Shown here: positions 33,781 through 42,836 of the stretch, piece by piece
Layout: each line of letters starts with the position of its first letter
Numbering within the stretch: position 1 is the stretch's first letter
DNA from: DATFVJ01 sp963712955
GTDB taxonomy: Bacteria; Actinomycetota; Actinomycetes; Streptosporangiales; Streptosporangiaceae
Reading direction: 5' to 3'
NCBI GenBank assembly: GCA_963712955.1
Contig: CAVQKF010000009.1
Coordinates: 1-64,000, forward strand
DNA: 64,000 bases
Translations under genes and position numbers: made by a program
The notes under the pieces: model-generated
Database searches by the model: none
The model's input: the letters and a program-made list of their open reading frames with translations, nothing else
Told to the model about the DNA's origin: nothing

Positions 33781-35043
33781 TCACCGCTGCCGCCGCGTCC
33801 TCACCGCCCGGCCGGCGCGCCTTGACGCCATCGGCCGTCGGGGACGCGCCCGGCGCACCCGCGCATATGCCGCCAGCGTCTCCAGGCCGATCCGGTCCCA
33901 TGAGTAACGGGCCACCGCCCGATCCGCCGCCGCGATCCCGAGACCCTGACACAGCATCGGGCTCGCGAGCAGGTCCCTGATCCGCCGGGCGAGCACTTCC
34001 GGCTGCCTCGGCGGTACGAGCACACCTGTTGTGCCATCCACCACCGCATCGGGGTGGCCACCGACAGCAGCGGCCACGACCGGCTTGCCGCACGCCATCG
34101 CCTCGAGCGGCACCAGGCCCGAAGGGCCGTGCCAGGGCACACTGACAACCAGGTCCGCGGAACGGTACATGCCAGGCATGTCCTGATGGCTGACCCGGCC
34201 ACAGAATCTTACCCGGCCAGCCACGCCGAGCTGGCCGGCCAGCTCGGCCAAGCGCCGGTAGTCGCGGTCCTGCCGCAACCTGGCCTTCGCGGGCCCGCCG
34301 GCGACCAGCAGCTCGCAGCCGGGCACGCCGGCCAGCGCACGCAGTATCTCCTCGAGCCCGGTCTGCCTGGCAAGGCCCACGGCGAGCAGCCGCGGCTGGT
34401 CACCCTTCCGTGCGGACAGCCCCTCAGGAGTGAAGTGGCCGGTGTCCACCCCAGACGGCACGACCCGGACCAGCTGCCGTGGCACCCCGAGCCTGACCAG
34501 TTCGAAGGCCTCGTCGGCCGAGGTTGCCACGATGGCGTCGACGCCGCGGGCGATGGCTGCCTCGAGCCGGATCCGCACCGCCGGACCGTGACCAGCGCTG
34601 TCGGCACTGCCCTCACCAGACCCGCGGCGCCGCGGTGGCACGCCGAGCCCGTGGAACGTCTGCACCACGGGCAACCGCAGCTCACGCGCGCCGGCCAGCG
34701 CGGCAAGCCCGCTCGTCCAGTAATGCGCGTGCACCATGTCGGGAGGCTCGCGCAGCCATCGGTCGGCAAGATGCGCGCCGAACTCCGCCATGCAGGACAA
34801 CTGCTTGTCGTGCGGCAGCTCACGGGCGGGGCCCGCGGGCACGTGCTCGACCGTGACCCCGGACCCGGTGCGCACCCTCGCGGGCACGCTCACCGAATCA
34901 CGCCGCGTGTAGATGGTCACCCGGTGGCCGCGCTTGCCGAGTTCACCTGCGAGAGCCGCGACATGTACGTGCTGGCTGCCGAATCCAGGCCCACCAATCC
35001 CGGCGAGCGGGTTAACCTGCGCAGAAACAAAATCGATCTTCAA
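33781..35043 (-). CDS. GT4-family glycosyltransferase
   Basis: 420 residues with two Rossmann-type halves of a GT-B retaining enzyme. N-terminal acceptor half: MKIDFVSAQVNPLAGIGGPG, HVAALAGELGKRGHRVTIYT, VHAHYWTSGLAALAG. C-terminal nucleotide-sugar half: RVVPSGVDTGHFTP, RLLAVGLARQTGLEEIL, VRFCGRVSHQDMPGMYRSAD and the E-x7-E-type GLVPLEAMACGKPVVAAAVG. It resembles MshA-like and other glycosyltransferases; donor and acceptor are not determinable. The start is TTG 35043 with GGAGG 6 bases before it. That ribosome site lies in one arm of a perfect 10-base inverted repeat. Stand-alone gene. Confidence 0.85.
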   Translation of the reverse strand: MKIDFVSAQVNPLAGIGGPGFGSQHVHVAALAGELGKRGHRVTIYTRRDSVSVPARVRTGSGVTVEHVPAGPARELPHDKQLSCMAEFGAHLADRWLREPPDMVHAHYWTSGLAALAGARELRLPVVQTFHGLGVPPRRRGSGEGSADSAGHGPAVRIRLEAAIARGVDAIVATSADEAFELVRLGVPRQLVRVVPSGVDTGHFTPEGLSARKGDQPRLLAVGLARQTGLEEILRALAGVPGCELLVAGGPAKARLRQDRDYRRLAELAGQLGVAGRVRFCGRVSHQDMPGMYRSADLVVSVPWHGPSGLVPLEAMACGKPVVAAAVGGHPDAVVDGTTGVLVPPRQPEVLARRIRDLLASPMLCQGLGIAAADRAVARYSWDRIGLETLAAYARVRRARPRRPMASRRAGRAVRTRRQR

Positions 35044-35088
35044 GGCACACCTCCGGTCGGCAAAGCCACGGGAAAGGAAGGTGTGCCT
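35043..35088 (-). promoter_or_regulatory. leader hairpin sequestering the glycosyltransferase start
   Basis: AGGCACACCT (35043-35052) and AGGTGTGCCT (35079-35088) are exact inverse complements, 26 bases apart. On the minus-strand mRNA the 3' arm contains the AGG of the ribosome site and runs up to the TTG start codon, so folding would block initiation. Confidence 0.5.
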
Positions 35089-35108
35089 GCGTCATAGGCA
35101 CCGACACG

Positions 35109-35609
35109 TCAATTCTTACCAGCAGACGGGCCGCCAAACGGGAATCCGGCGCGAAACGGTACGTACCGGCCCGCCCCGGGCCCGCATCGACCAGCTCCCG
35201 CCGCGATGAGCAGCGGGAATGCTGCCTGGCGACCGATTCGCAGCGAAGGATGAGCCGCCGCGACCGCTTCAGGAGTGGGCACCGCGGCCTGCCCGCAGTC
35301 CCCTTCCCCGCGGGTGGGGTCCGCTTCGGCGCGGGCGCGCGTCGGCGACAGCATGGTCTGTCGGGGCACCTTACCCTCCTTTCGCCGCGCCGCCTTTCGC
35401 CGCGCCGCCCTCCGCCGGGCCGCCGTCCGGTGCGCCGTCTTCGCGATCCAGTCCGTCTTCCTCAGCTGACTGGCCACTACCGCAGCGCCGACCTCGCGCC
35501 GCGAGCTGCCCGCCGTCGCGTTCGCGATCCGCGCCGACTTTTCCTTGCTCTCCCCCTGCTCACGGAGTCTCTCGTATGTCTTCTCGTCCTTGATCAGTGC
35601 TCCGGGCAT
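35109..35609 (-). CDS. DUF7218-like protein, copy 2 with replaced C-terminus
   Basis: The first 50 residues match copy 1 at 3505-3761 (MPGALIKDEKTYERLREQGE, ARIANATAGSSRREVGA). After the repeat boundary at 35477 the frame runs on for 110 residues of new sequence: a very basic segment (RRRAARRKAARRKEGK) and a Gly/Pro/Ala-rich tail. The Rho-N-like C-terminal half is absent. It may be a chimera produced at the duplication breakpoint or just an open frame; expression is plausible since the promoter and ribosome site are duplicated too. Confidence 0.45.
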   Translation of the reverse strand: MPGALIKDEKTYERLREQGESKEKSARIANATAGSSRREVGAAVVASQLRKTDWIAKTAHRTAARRRAARRKAARRKEGKVPRQTMLSPTRARAEADPTRGEGDCGQAAVPTPEAVAAAHPSLRIGRQAAFPLLIAAGAGRCGPGAGRYVPFRAGFPFGGPSAGKN

Positions 35610-35766
35610 CGCGGCGGCTCCCTTTCCTGGCCGACCGGGCGGTCTGCTGAAATCTCCGGTTACCAGGTCACATCGGCCACAAGCAGCCGCTGAGCAGGCG
35701 CAGGCCGATCCAGGCCCGGAGCGCGGGCGCTGGCCGCGGCGCCGCAGACAACTCTTGACGAAACGT

Positions 35767-35791
35767 GTTTAGGCCCCGGATTGCTTGGTAC
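35767..35791 (+). promoter_or_regulatory. SigB-type promoter, copy 2
   Basis: GTTT-N15-TGGTAC, identical to 3919-3943; 38 bases before the ATG of the second sigma gene. Confidence 0.45.
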
Positions 35792-35829
35792 GCCAGCAGG
35801 GCCCGCCAGGAATGCAACAAGGAGTACCG

Positions 35830-36846
35830 ATGGCAGATGACGCAGCGCTCGATGCCGCAACCGAAGTGGTTTCCGCACCGGACGTCGGCGAGCCGAGCCC
35901 CCCGCTCGACGACGCCTTCGCGGAGGCCGCCCGTGTGGCCATGGCACAGGCGGGCGACGTCCGCCTCGGGTCCCTCCCTGCCACCGGCACGTGGAACCAG
36001 CGTGACGTGCGGGACCTGAGTGACCGGCTGCTGATGAAGCTGTGGGACCTCGCTCCGGGCAGCGCAGAACACGGCAAACTGCGCTGGTGCCTCATACAGC
36101 TCAACATGCCGCTGGTCCGCAGCACCGCACGCAGGTACCGCTACCGCAGCGAGCCGATGGAGGACATCCTTCAGGTCGGCACGATCGGCCTGATCAAGGC
36201 GATCGACCGGTTCGACCCCGGGCGCGGCAGCTTCGCGGCGTTCGCCATCCCCACCATTGCCGGGGAGATCAAGCGCTTCTTCCGCGACACCTCATGGTGG
36301 GTGCGCGTGCCGCGGCGGCTCCGCGACAGGAGGCTGGAACTCGTCCGCACCACCGACGAGCTGACCCAGTGGCTCGGCCGCGCGCCCACCACCGCCGAGC
36401 TCGCGGATCACCTCCGGCTTGACGAAGAACAGGTAAACGAGGGCCTGGACGCCTGCACCGCCTACCGCAGCTCCTCTCTCGACGCCGCGCAGTTCGGTGC
36501 CGAGGAGACGGCGACCCTCGGTGACCTGCTCGGCGCCGAGGATTCCGGTCTGGACCTGGTCGAGTACCGGCAGGACCTGGAGCCGGCCCTGAGCGAGCTA
36601 CCCGCCCGCGAACGCGAGATCGTGCTGCTGCGCTTTTACGGCAACATGACCCAGGCGCAGATAGGCGAGCTGGTCGGTACTCCCAGATGCACGTATCCCG
36701 GTTGCTCAGCCAGTCGCTTGAACAGCTCAGGGCCCGTCTGGAACCGGTACAGTAAGGCGACATCACCGGCCGGGGCCGCGCTCCCGGGCGTAATCCTGGG
36801 ACAGCGTACCCAGCCGGGTACGGCCCCGGTGCCAGGCGCGACCTGA
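35830..36846 (+). pseudogene. SigB-like sigma factor, copy 2, frameshifted in region 4
   Basis: Identical to the gene at 3982 through GELVG, then GGGTGCTCCC (copy 1) reads GGTACTCCC here (36676-36684). One base is lost, so the recognition helix CSQMHVSRL becomes PRCTYPGCS and an unrelated 47-residue tail follows. Regions 2 and 3 remain intact. The product could still bind core polymerase and the -10 element but not a -35 element, so it would be either inactive or a competitor of the intact copy. Confidence 0.8.
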
Positions 36847-36849
36847 CCG

Positions 36850-37365
36850 TGCCGATCGGGGTTCCCATGTCCTCGGCGATCTCCTTGTAGCAGAAGCCCA
36901 CGAGTAGCAGAAGCCCACGACGTCAGCCAGATAGACGGCGAGCCGGAACTCGTCGGGAAGCTCCTGCAACGCCGCCTTGACGGCCGAATCCGGAATGCGG
37001 TCCAGAGCCAGCTCCTCCGCCGACCGCGCCCGGTACCCCCTTTGCGAGTGCGCATACGCAAGCTGCCAGGCATCGATCGCTTCGGTGCTGGCCTGACGAG
37101 GTTCGCGCTGCTTGGCGCGGTAGCCGCTGATGAACGTGTTCGTCAGGATCTGGTATAGCCACGCGCGCAGGTGCGTCCCTTGCTTGAACCAGTGGAACCC
37201 GGCGTAAGCCCTGGCGCAGGTCTCTGCACCAGGTCCTCGGCGTCCGAGCGATTGCGCGTCATGCGCGGCGCGGCAGAATAGAGCTGATCCGTGAATGGCA
37301 GCACCTCATCCACAAAGCGCGCATCGGGATGCACATCCGTCGCCGCTTTAGAAGTCACCCGGCCT
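36850..37365 (-). pseudogene. SigR-like ECF sigma factor, copy 2
   Basis: Full-length order on the minus strand: VHPDARFVDEVLPFTDQLYS, MTRNRSDAEDLVQ, then after a one-base deletion near 37225 YTRS and IDAWQLAYAHSQRGYRARS-type linker, ALQELPDEFRLAVYLADVVG, and FCYKEIAEDMGTPIGTV. A 16-base duplication (TAGCAGAAGCCCACGA twice, near 36888-36917) adds a second shift in region 4. The family answers oxidative or disulfide stress with a zinc anti-sigma factor, none of which is adjacent. Dead as read. Confidence 0.7.
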
Positions 37366-37589
37366 CCGCGCCATGCCGCCCGTAGGAGACGATCACCGCT
37401 GTTGACGCGCTCCCGCCGGGCTACCTCCTTAGCGAAGGAATGGCTACCTGGCGCGGCCCCGGTCAAACGGGCGCCGATCAAACGGGCTATGGCGATGGCC
37501 TCGGTGGGCGCCAGGTAGTCGAACGGGATGTGCAGGCGTAGCGGCGCGTGGTGTTCCCGGGGAGGGCGATGGCTTGGTTACCCCTCACG

Positions 37590-37915
37590 CAGTCGTCACG
37601 CGGCGCCCGCGAAGACCGCGGTCACCGTGTCGCAGAAGGCGGGGAGGTCCTGGGGGTTGCGGCTGGTCACCAGGACGCTGGCTCCTTCTCCGCACCCCAC
37701 CACCTGCTCGTCCACCCAGATGGCGCCGGCGTTGGTCAGGTCGGTGCGCAGGCTCGGCCATGAGGTCAGCGTCCGGCCCAGGACCACGTCGGCTTCGATG
37801 AGGGTCCATGGTGCGTGGCAGATCGCCGCGACAGGTTTGCCCACGGTGAAAAAAACTCCTGACGAACGCGGCCGCGTCCGCGTCGGTCCGGAAGCTGGTC
37901 AGGGTTAGCCACCCC
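37590..37915 (-). pseudogene. DJ-1/PfpI family protein, C-terminal fragment
   Basis: Reads GKPVAAICHAPWTLIEADVV, GRTLTSWPSLRTDLTNAGAI, WVDEQVV and VLVTSRNPQDLPAFC: the C-terminal half of PfpI-type glutamine amidotransferase-like proteins, including the nucleophile Cys in AICHAPW. An extra T in a run of seven (37849-37855) breaks the frame just before GKPVAA, and the N-terminal 85 or so residues are missing. Family members are deglycases or stress chaperones. Confidence 0.7.
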
Positions 37916-38203
37916 GCCCGCCGCCGGTCGCCGCCTCGGGCACCTTGAGCACTCCCACGACCACGTCAGGATCGAGCGGATCTGTTCGACGGTTGTTGCC
38001 CGCTATCGGCGGTTCCTGCGGCACCGCGGCGTCGTCAACGGCTTGCCCTCAGGCATGCTAACGCACACCGCTACCGTGCCGCCTGAGCGTTTTGGCAAAT
38101 AAGACAGTACGGGCGTAGCGCAGCAGGGCACAATAAAGTCTCCAAGTGAGCCTGGAGCAATCCGCCGCCTTGATGAGCCATCCGCTTACGCCGGAGAGCG
38201 TCG

Positions 38204-40171
38204 GTGCCCCCGCAAGATCCTTTAGACCGAGCACGGTCAGCGGTTGGCGCAGATTGGACACTCATGTCCCAGCTATCCGATCCCGGCGAGCTGGAGGTCG
38301 AGCTCGCCGGCCTCGAGACGCGTGTCGGCGAACTGCGTCAGGCAGCCGAGATCCCAGGCGCCAGCCTCCGGCCGACCCTTGAGGCCGCGCTCGTCGAGCT
38401 TGATCTCGCTGTCGACATGCTCACCAGGCTACGGGTACGGACTGCAACGGGAGCCACCGACGAGGCGCGGCGGCCGGGAACTGCCGGCGTGGAGCGTCGC
38501 CTGCTCAGGGCAGTATTCCAGGACGCACCGGCGCCGATCTTCTTGCTGGAAACCGACGGCACCGTCCGCAGAGCCAACAGGCAGGCGGGCGGGCTGCTCG
38601 GCGTGGCGCCGGGATACACCACGGGCAAACTGTTCACAGCGTTTGTCGATCTGCCGGGCCGCGCGGCGATGAAGGCACAGCTCAACGCTCTGGTCCGCAT
38701 GCGCAGGCCGCGTCGTGTCCGCTGCAAGCTGCAGGGCACCAGCGGCAAGGTGGAGACGGTGCTGGCTATTGACCTGGTGGAGCTTGCCGGTGAGCCGGAT
38801 TCACTGATCGTCGCGGTTGCCGGGCCCGCTGCCGTCGCGCCAGCGCCAAGGTGGCGGGGGTCAGGCAGCAAGCAGGCCACCCGCGGCGATGCCGCCGACC
38901 GTGCCGTCGCCGGCGCGACGCAGCGGCTCGATCTGATGACCGCGACCACCCGCCTGCTGCTGGAGAACGCCACCTTCAACGAGTCGGTCACGCTGCAGCG
39001 CTGCGCGCGACTGCTCGCGGCTGAGCTCAGGTCCTGGGTCATCGTCGACGTGGTCCATGACCAGCAGTTGCAGCGCCAGTTCGTGGTGGGTCCGCCCGGT
39101 GAGCACACCGCCGGCCTGACCCGTGCCATCGGCGCTCTCGACCCTCAGCCCGGCTCGCTTCCCCGCGAGGTACAGGAGTCGGAGCGGTCCCGGTTGCTCG
39201 CCCACGCCGAGGACGTCCGCGTGCTGGGCGTCACGGAGTCTGGCGTGCCGGTGCTCACGCTGCTCGGCGCCACCTCGGTGCTCTGCGTACCGCTCTCCGA
39301 CGGCAAGCGCAGCTACGGCGCACTGACTTTGGTCAGGCGGGCTGACGAGAGACCGCTCGAGGTCGCCGATCTAGGGCTGGTCGAAGAGCTCGGCGAGCAG
39401 GTGGCGCTCGCAATCAAGGTCGACCGTATGTTCGTGCGCCGTTCAGAAGTCGTCGAGGCCCTGCAGGCGAGCCTGCTGCCCAGGGACGTACCCCCTGTCC
39501 CTGACGTGGACATCGCGACCGCTTACATCACCGCCACCGAGGGCCTGGACGTGGGCGGCGACTTCTACGACGTCTACCACAGCCCCGGCGGCTGGGGCCT
39601 GGCGATCGGTGACGTCCAGGGCAAGGGCGAGGAGGCCGCGACTGTCACCGCGATGGCGCGGCACGCGCTGCGGGTCCTCGCGCACTGGAATCCTGACCCC
39701 GTGGCGGTGCTCTGCATGGCGAACGAGGTGATGCTGGCGCAGCAGGGTAGCGACCGGTTCGTCACCGCGATCGCCGCCCATCTGCGCTGGGACCGCGGGA
39801 TCCTGCGGATGACCGTGGGCTCCGCCGGGCATCCGGGGCCTGCGTTGGTGCGGCCCGACGGCCGGGTGCGGATGCTGCCGGGCGGCGGCCTGCCCCTCGG
39901 TCTGTTCCCTGAATGCGAGCCAGCATCAGCGGAGCTGGAGCTGGTTCCCGGCGACATGCTGTTCTTCTTCACCGACGGCGTTACCGAGGCACGCAGCCCT
40001 GAGAACGCCTATTTCGAGAGCCGCCTGACCGACGAGCTTGCCGCACTGGCCGGGCGGCCGGCGCACGAGGTCATCTCGGCGATGCGGGCGCTGGTGCTGG
40101 AGTTCAGCCTGAACGACCTGCGTGACGACATGACGATGCTCGTGCTCCGGGTCCTCGAGCCCGTCGCGTAG
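38204..40171 (+). CDS. PAS-GAF-PP2C (SpoIIE-type) phosphatase
   Basis: 655 residues. A short coiled N-terminus (LEVELAGLETRVGELRQAAE), PAS domain at about 100-215 (RRLLRAVFQDAPAPIFLLET), GAF domain at about 245-410 (LDLMTATTRLLLENATFNES, VPVLTLLGATSVLCVPLSDG), and a SpoIIE-type PPM domain from about 430: metal ligands in DVGGDFYDVY and LAIGDVQGKGEEAA, then GSAGHPGPALVRPDG, LFFFTDGVTEARS and the final LRDDMTMLVLR. Such enzymes dephosphorylate anti-anti-sigma factors in partner-switching pathways that free SigB-type factors. GTG 38204 is favoured by GGAGAG upstream; ATG 38264 is the alternative. It is the intact paralogue of the broken gene at 28474. Confidence 0.9.
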   Translation: MPPQDPLDRARSAVGADWTLMSQLSDPGELEVELAGLETRVGELRQAAEIPGASLRPTLEAALVELDLAVDMLTRLRVRTATGATDEARRPGTAGVERRLLRAVFQDAPAPIFLLETDGTVRRANRQAGGLLGVAPGYTTGKLFTAFVDLPGRAAMKAQLNALVRMRRPRRVRCKLQGTSGKVETVLAIDLVELAGEPDSLIVAVAGPAAVAPAPRWRGSGSKQATRGDAADRAVAGATQRLDLMTATTRLLLENATFNESVTLQRCARLLAAELRSWVIVDVVHDQQLQRQFVVGPPGEHTAGLTRAIGALDPQPGSLPREVQESERSRLLAHAEDVRVLGVTESGVPVLTLLGATSVLCVPLSDGKRSYGALTLVRRADERPLEVADLGLVEELGEQVALAIKVDRMFVRRSEVVEALQASLLPRDVPPVPDVDIATAYITATEGLDVGGDFYDVYHSPGGWGLAIGDVQGKGEEAATVTAMARHALRVLAHWNPDPVAVLCMANEVMLAQQGSDRFVTAIAAHLRWDRGILRMTVGSAGHPGPALVRPDGRVRMLPGGGLPLGLFPECEPASAELELVPGDMLFFFTDGVTEARSPENAYFESRLTDELAALAGRPAHEVISAMRALVLEFSLNDLRDDMTMLVLRVLEPVA

Positions 40172-40229
40172 GCGCCGCCACGCGGGTGAGCAGTCAACTG
40201 CTCGTGGCAGCAGTGGCTCCGCCGGGTCA

Positions 40230-41660
40230 GTGGCGCACCCGCAGCGCGTCGAGTGCGTCCCGCAGCCGTCCAGCGCCCGGCGACCGGAAACGGCCCGCCG
40301 CTTTCGAGGAATTCCCGCTCCCGGTCGGGGCCGGAGGTGTCGAGGACCGGTTCCCACCACTGCCCCCACTGCTTGGGCAGCATCCAGTCGATGAGGTCGT
40401 GGTTGGCGTTGAACAGCAACAGGAAGGAATCGTCGGTCACCCGCTGGCCGCGGCGGTCACGATCCGCGATCGCTTCGCCGTTGAGGAAGAGGCCGACCGA
40501 GCGGGCGGACCCGGCGTCCCAGTCGTCGTCGCTAATCTCGGCCCCGTCGGGCTTGCACCAGCCGAGGTCGACCGAGCCCCGGATGGGACGGCCCCGGTTG
40601 TAGCGCCGCCGGCGCAGCACGGGGTGCTCCCGCCGCAACCGGATGAGGCGGCGGGTGAAGCCGAGAAGGTCCCCGTCGACCCGGCCTCAATCGTACCAGG
40701 AGATCTCACTGTCCTGGCAGTAGGCGTTGTTGTTCCCGCCCTGGGTGCGCCCGGTCTCGTCGCCGCCGAGGAGCATCGTGGCCCCCTGGGAGAGCAGGAG
40801 GGTGGCGAGGAAGTTACGCTGCTGCCGCCGTCGCAGCGCAAGGACGCCCTCATCGTCTGTGTCGCCCTCGGCGCTGCAGTTCCAGGAGCGGTTGTGGCTT
40901 TCGCCGTCGGCCCCGCCTTCGCCGTTGGCGTCGTTGTGCTTGTCGTTGTAGGAGACCAGGTCGTGCAGGGTGAAACCGTCGTGGGCGGTGACGAAGTTGA
41001 CGCTGGCCCCGGGGTGGCGGGTGTCGGCCTGATAGAGGTCGGAGCTGCCGGTGAGACGGGAGCCGAACTCGCCGAGGGTGGCGGGCTCGCCCCGCCAGAA
41101 GTCCCGCACGGTGTCGCGGTAGCGGCCGTTCCACTCCGACCACAGGGCGGGGAAGTTGCCCACCTGGTAGCCGCCTTCGCCGATGTCCCACGGCTCGGCG
41201 ATGAGCTTGACCTGTCAGACGACGGGGTCCTGCTGGATGAGATCGAAGAAGGCGGAGAGCCGGTCGACCTCGTGGAACTGACGGGCCAGGCTGGCGGCCA
41301 GGTCGAAGCGGAACCCGTCAACGTGCATCTCCGTCACCCAGTAGCGAGCGAGTCCATAATCAGCTGGAGGGTGTGCGGGTGGCGCACGTTGAGGCTGTTT
41401 CCCGTCCCGGTCGTGTCGTAGTAGAAGCGGCGGTTGTCGGCCACGAGGCGGTAGTACGCTTGAGGGGAATGTCCCGGGGGCCGGTCGTTGCCCCAGTCGA
41501 AGTATGGGTTGTGGACGACTGCCTTCGGCACGTGAGCACCGCTGTCGCTGTCGTTGCGGGAGTTGTCGTCGCCGAAGGTGTAAGGGAAGCAGGCCTGATC
41601 CCAGTCGACCTGGCCTTCGATGGCCTTGGCGTAGGGGTCGAGGAGCAGCTTGGCCGGGTT
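40230..41660 (-). pseudogene. glgX: glycogen debranching enzyme GlgX, decayed
   Basis: GH13 isoamylase-type enzyme that cuts alpha-1,6 branches in glycogen. In order on the minus strand: VHNPYFDWGNDRPPG, VTEMHVDGFRFDLAASLARQ with the nucleophile Asp, VKLIAEPWDIGEGGYQVGNF with the acid Glu, NFVTAHDGFTLHDLVSYNDK, then FLLLFNANHDLIDWMLP. Two in-frame TGA stops occur (about 41216, in a normal Ser position; about 40689, in a normal Trp position), plus a deletion near 41340. The N-terminal 200 or so residues are replaced by a MEDS fragment at 41656. Confidence 0.8.
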
Positions 41661-42050
41661 GCATGACGTACTCGGCGAACGGGCCCGCGGCCCCGGCTAC
41701 GCGGAGACGGCCTATTTCGGCAGGCGACCCCCGCAGCGCATCGGGGCCTTCGACCGCTACTGGAAGACACGCCTGACCTCGCCGGGTCGGGTCCGGATTC
41801 TCGCCGAGCCGACCTGGACTGGCCGGCCGGAGCGGTACATACGGGCGTGGAAGCAGATGGAGGCCAGCCTCAACCTGATCTTCGCTGACACCAGGATCTG
41901 GATGATCTGCCCTTATGACGCTCGCGTCCTACCCGGATATCCTCGCCGACGCGTGGCGGACTTATCCGTCCCGCGTGGCCGGGCGGGACACGCTGCCGAG
42001 CGCGTCCTACACGGACCCGGCCTTCACCGGTGACCTGGCTGGATGCCGAA
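41656..42050 (+). pseudogene. MEDS domain fragment
   Basis: Reads GERARGPGYAETAYFGRRPP, AFDRYWKTRLTSPGRVRILA, EPTWTGRPERYIRAWKQME, LNLIFADTRIWMICPYDARV, then a frame change near 41930 into AWRTYPSRVAGRDTLPSASY and TDPAFTG. It is the C-terminal half of the same MEDS family as 25456-26046, here in better condition but without N-terminus or HATPase domain. It is fused head to head with the dead glgX. Confidence 0.7.
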
Positions 42051-42267
42051 TGGCGTCTTGGATCAGCGCCGCTATCCGGTTGGGACGGCGCGGGCGCGCC
42101 GGGCGGGGCCTCCCAAGGCCAGAGCCCGGCGCGGGGAGCGCCGGACCCGGCGCCGCGCAGCGGCGCCGCTTGATCTAGTACGGGCTAATTCGGCAGTGAT
42201 CACATGCTGTGGTGGGGTAGGCGCGTTGTGCAGTGCGGGCGCTAGCGTCGTGAGCGTGACTGCGATG

Positions 42268-42801
42268 GGCGATGAGCGGGGCCGGTGGCGGACGTTTGGC
42301 GAGCGCGCGATCTATGACGATCCCTCAGTGTGGCTGGGGCAGATGGATGTCGAACTGCCGGGCGGAGAACGGTTGTGGCAGCACGTGATTCGGATGCACC
42401 GGGCTGCTTCGATCGTGCTGGTTGACGATCAGGAGCGGGTGCTTCTGCTGTGGCGGTATCGGTTCGTGCAGGATCGCTGGGGGTGGGAGCTGCCGGGCGG
42501 CCTCGTGGACGAGGACGAGGAACCTGCCGATGCTGTTGCGCGCGAGTTAGAGGAGCAGACCGGTTACCGCGCCGTGCAGACGGAGCACCTGGTTTCCTTC
42601 CAGCCGATTCCGGCGATGGTCGACTCTGAGCAGACGGTGTTTGTGGGCCGCGGAGCGGAGGGAGTCGGCGAGGCGATCAGTGCCGCTGACGGTATCGCGC
42701 GGAGGGACTGGGTTCCGGTCGCGTCGGTGCCGGGTCTCATTGCGGCGGGGGAGATATGGAGCGCAGAGACCCTGGTTGGGCTGCAGATGCTGGACCGCTG
42801 A
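42268..42801 (+). CDS. Nudix hydrolase
   Basis: 178 residues. The Nudix box GGLVDEDEEPADAVARELEEQTGY fits G-x5-E-x7-REUxEExGU completely (split here as GGLVDEDEEPADAVAREL and EEQTGY), at about residues 82-105. Core strands around it: RAASIVLVDDQERVLLLWRY and VSFQPIPAMVDSEQTVFVGR. The fold resembles ADP-ribose pyrophosphatases, but the substrate is not predictable. Nudix genes are recurrent AICE cargo, with suggested but unproven roles in spore or copy control. No clear ribosome site; a GTG at 42253 is an alternative start. Confidence 0.85.
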   Translation, partial: GDERGRWRTFGERAIYDDPSVWLGQMDVELPGGERLWQHVIRMHRAASIVLVDDQERVLLLWRYRFVQDRWGWELPGGLVDEDEEPADAVARELEEQTGYRAVQTEHLVSFQPIPAMVDSEQTVFVGRGAEGVGEAISAADGIARRDWVPVASVPGLIAAGEIWSAETLVGLQMLDR

Positions 42802-42836
42802 CGAACAGAGAGGGTCCTTAGCGAGATTGGCCGTGC

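Larger units (their letters stand above)
35477..36935. repeat. sigma-factor block, copy 2 of a 1.44-kb direct repeat
   Basis: Counterpart of 3629-5070 (offset 31,848). It contains the same divergent promoter pair (35660-35684 minus, 35767-35791 plus), a frameshifted sigma gene and the ECF 3' end, followed here by the rest of the ECF gene. Confidence 0.85.

Noticed and set aside
37916..38203. Further coding region before the phosphatase
   Set aside because: Open frames here are short and match nothing; treated as intergenic.
40186..41421. 411-codon open frame on the plus strand
   Set aside because: Opposite the glgX pseudogene; Val/Gly-rich with no domain. The minus-strand reading matches GlgX throughout.
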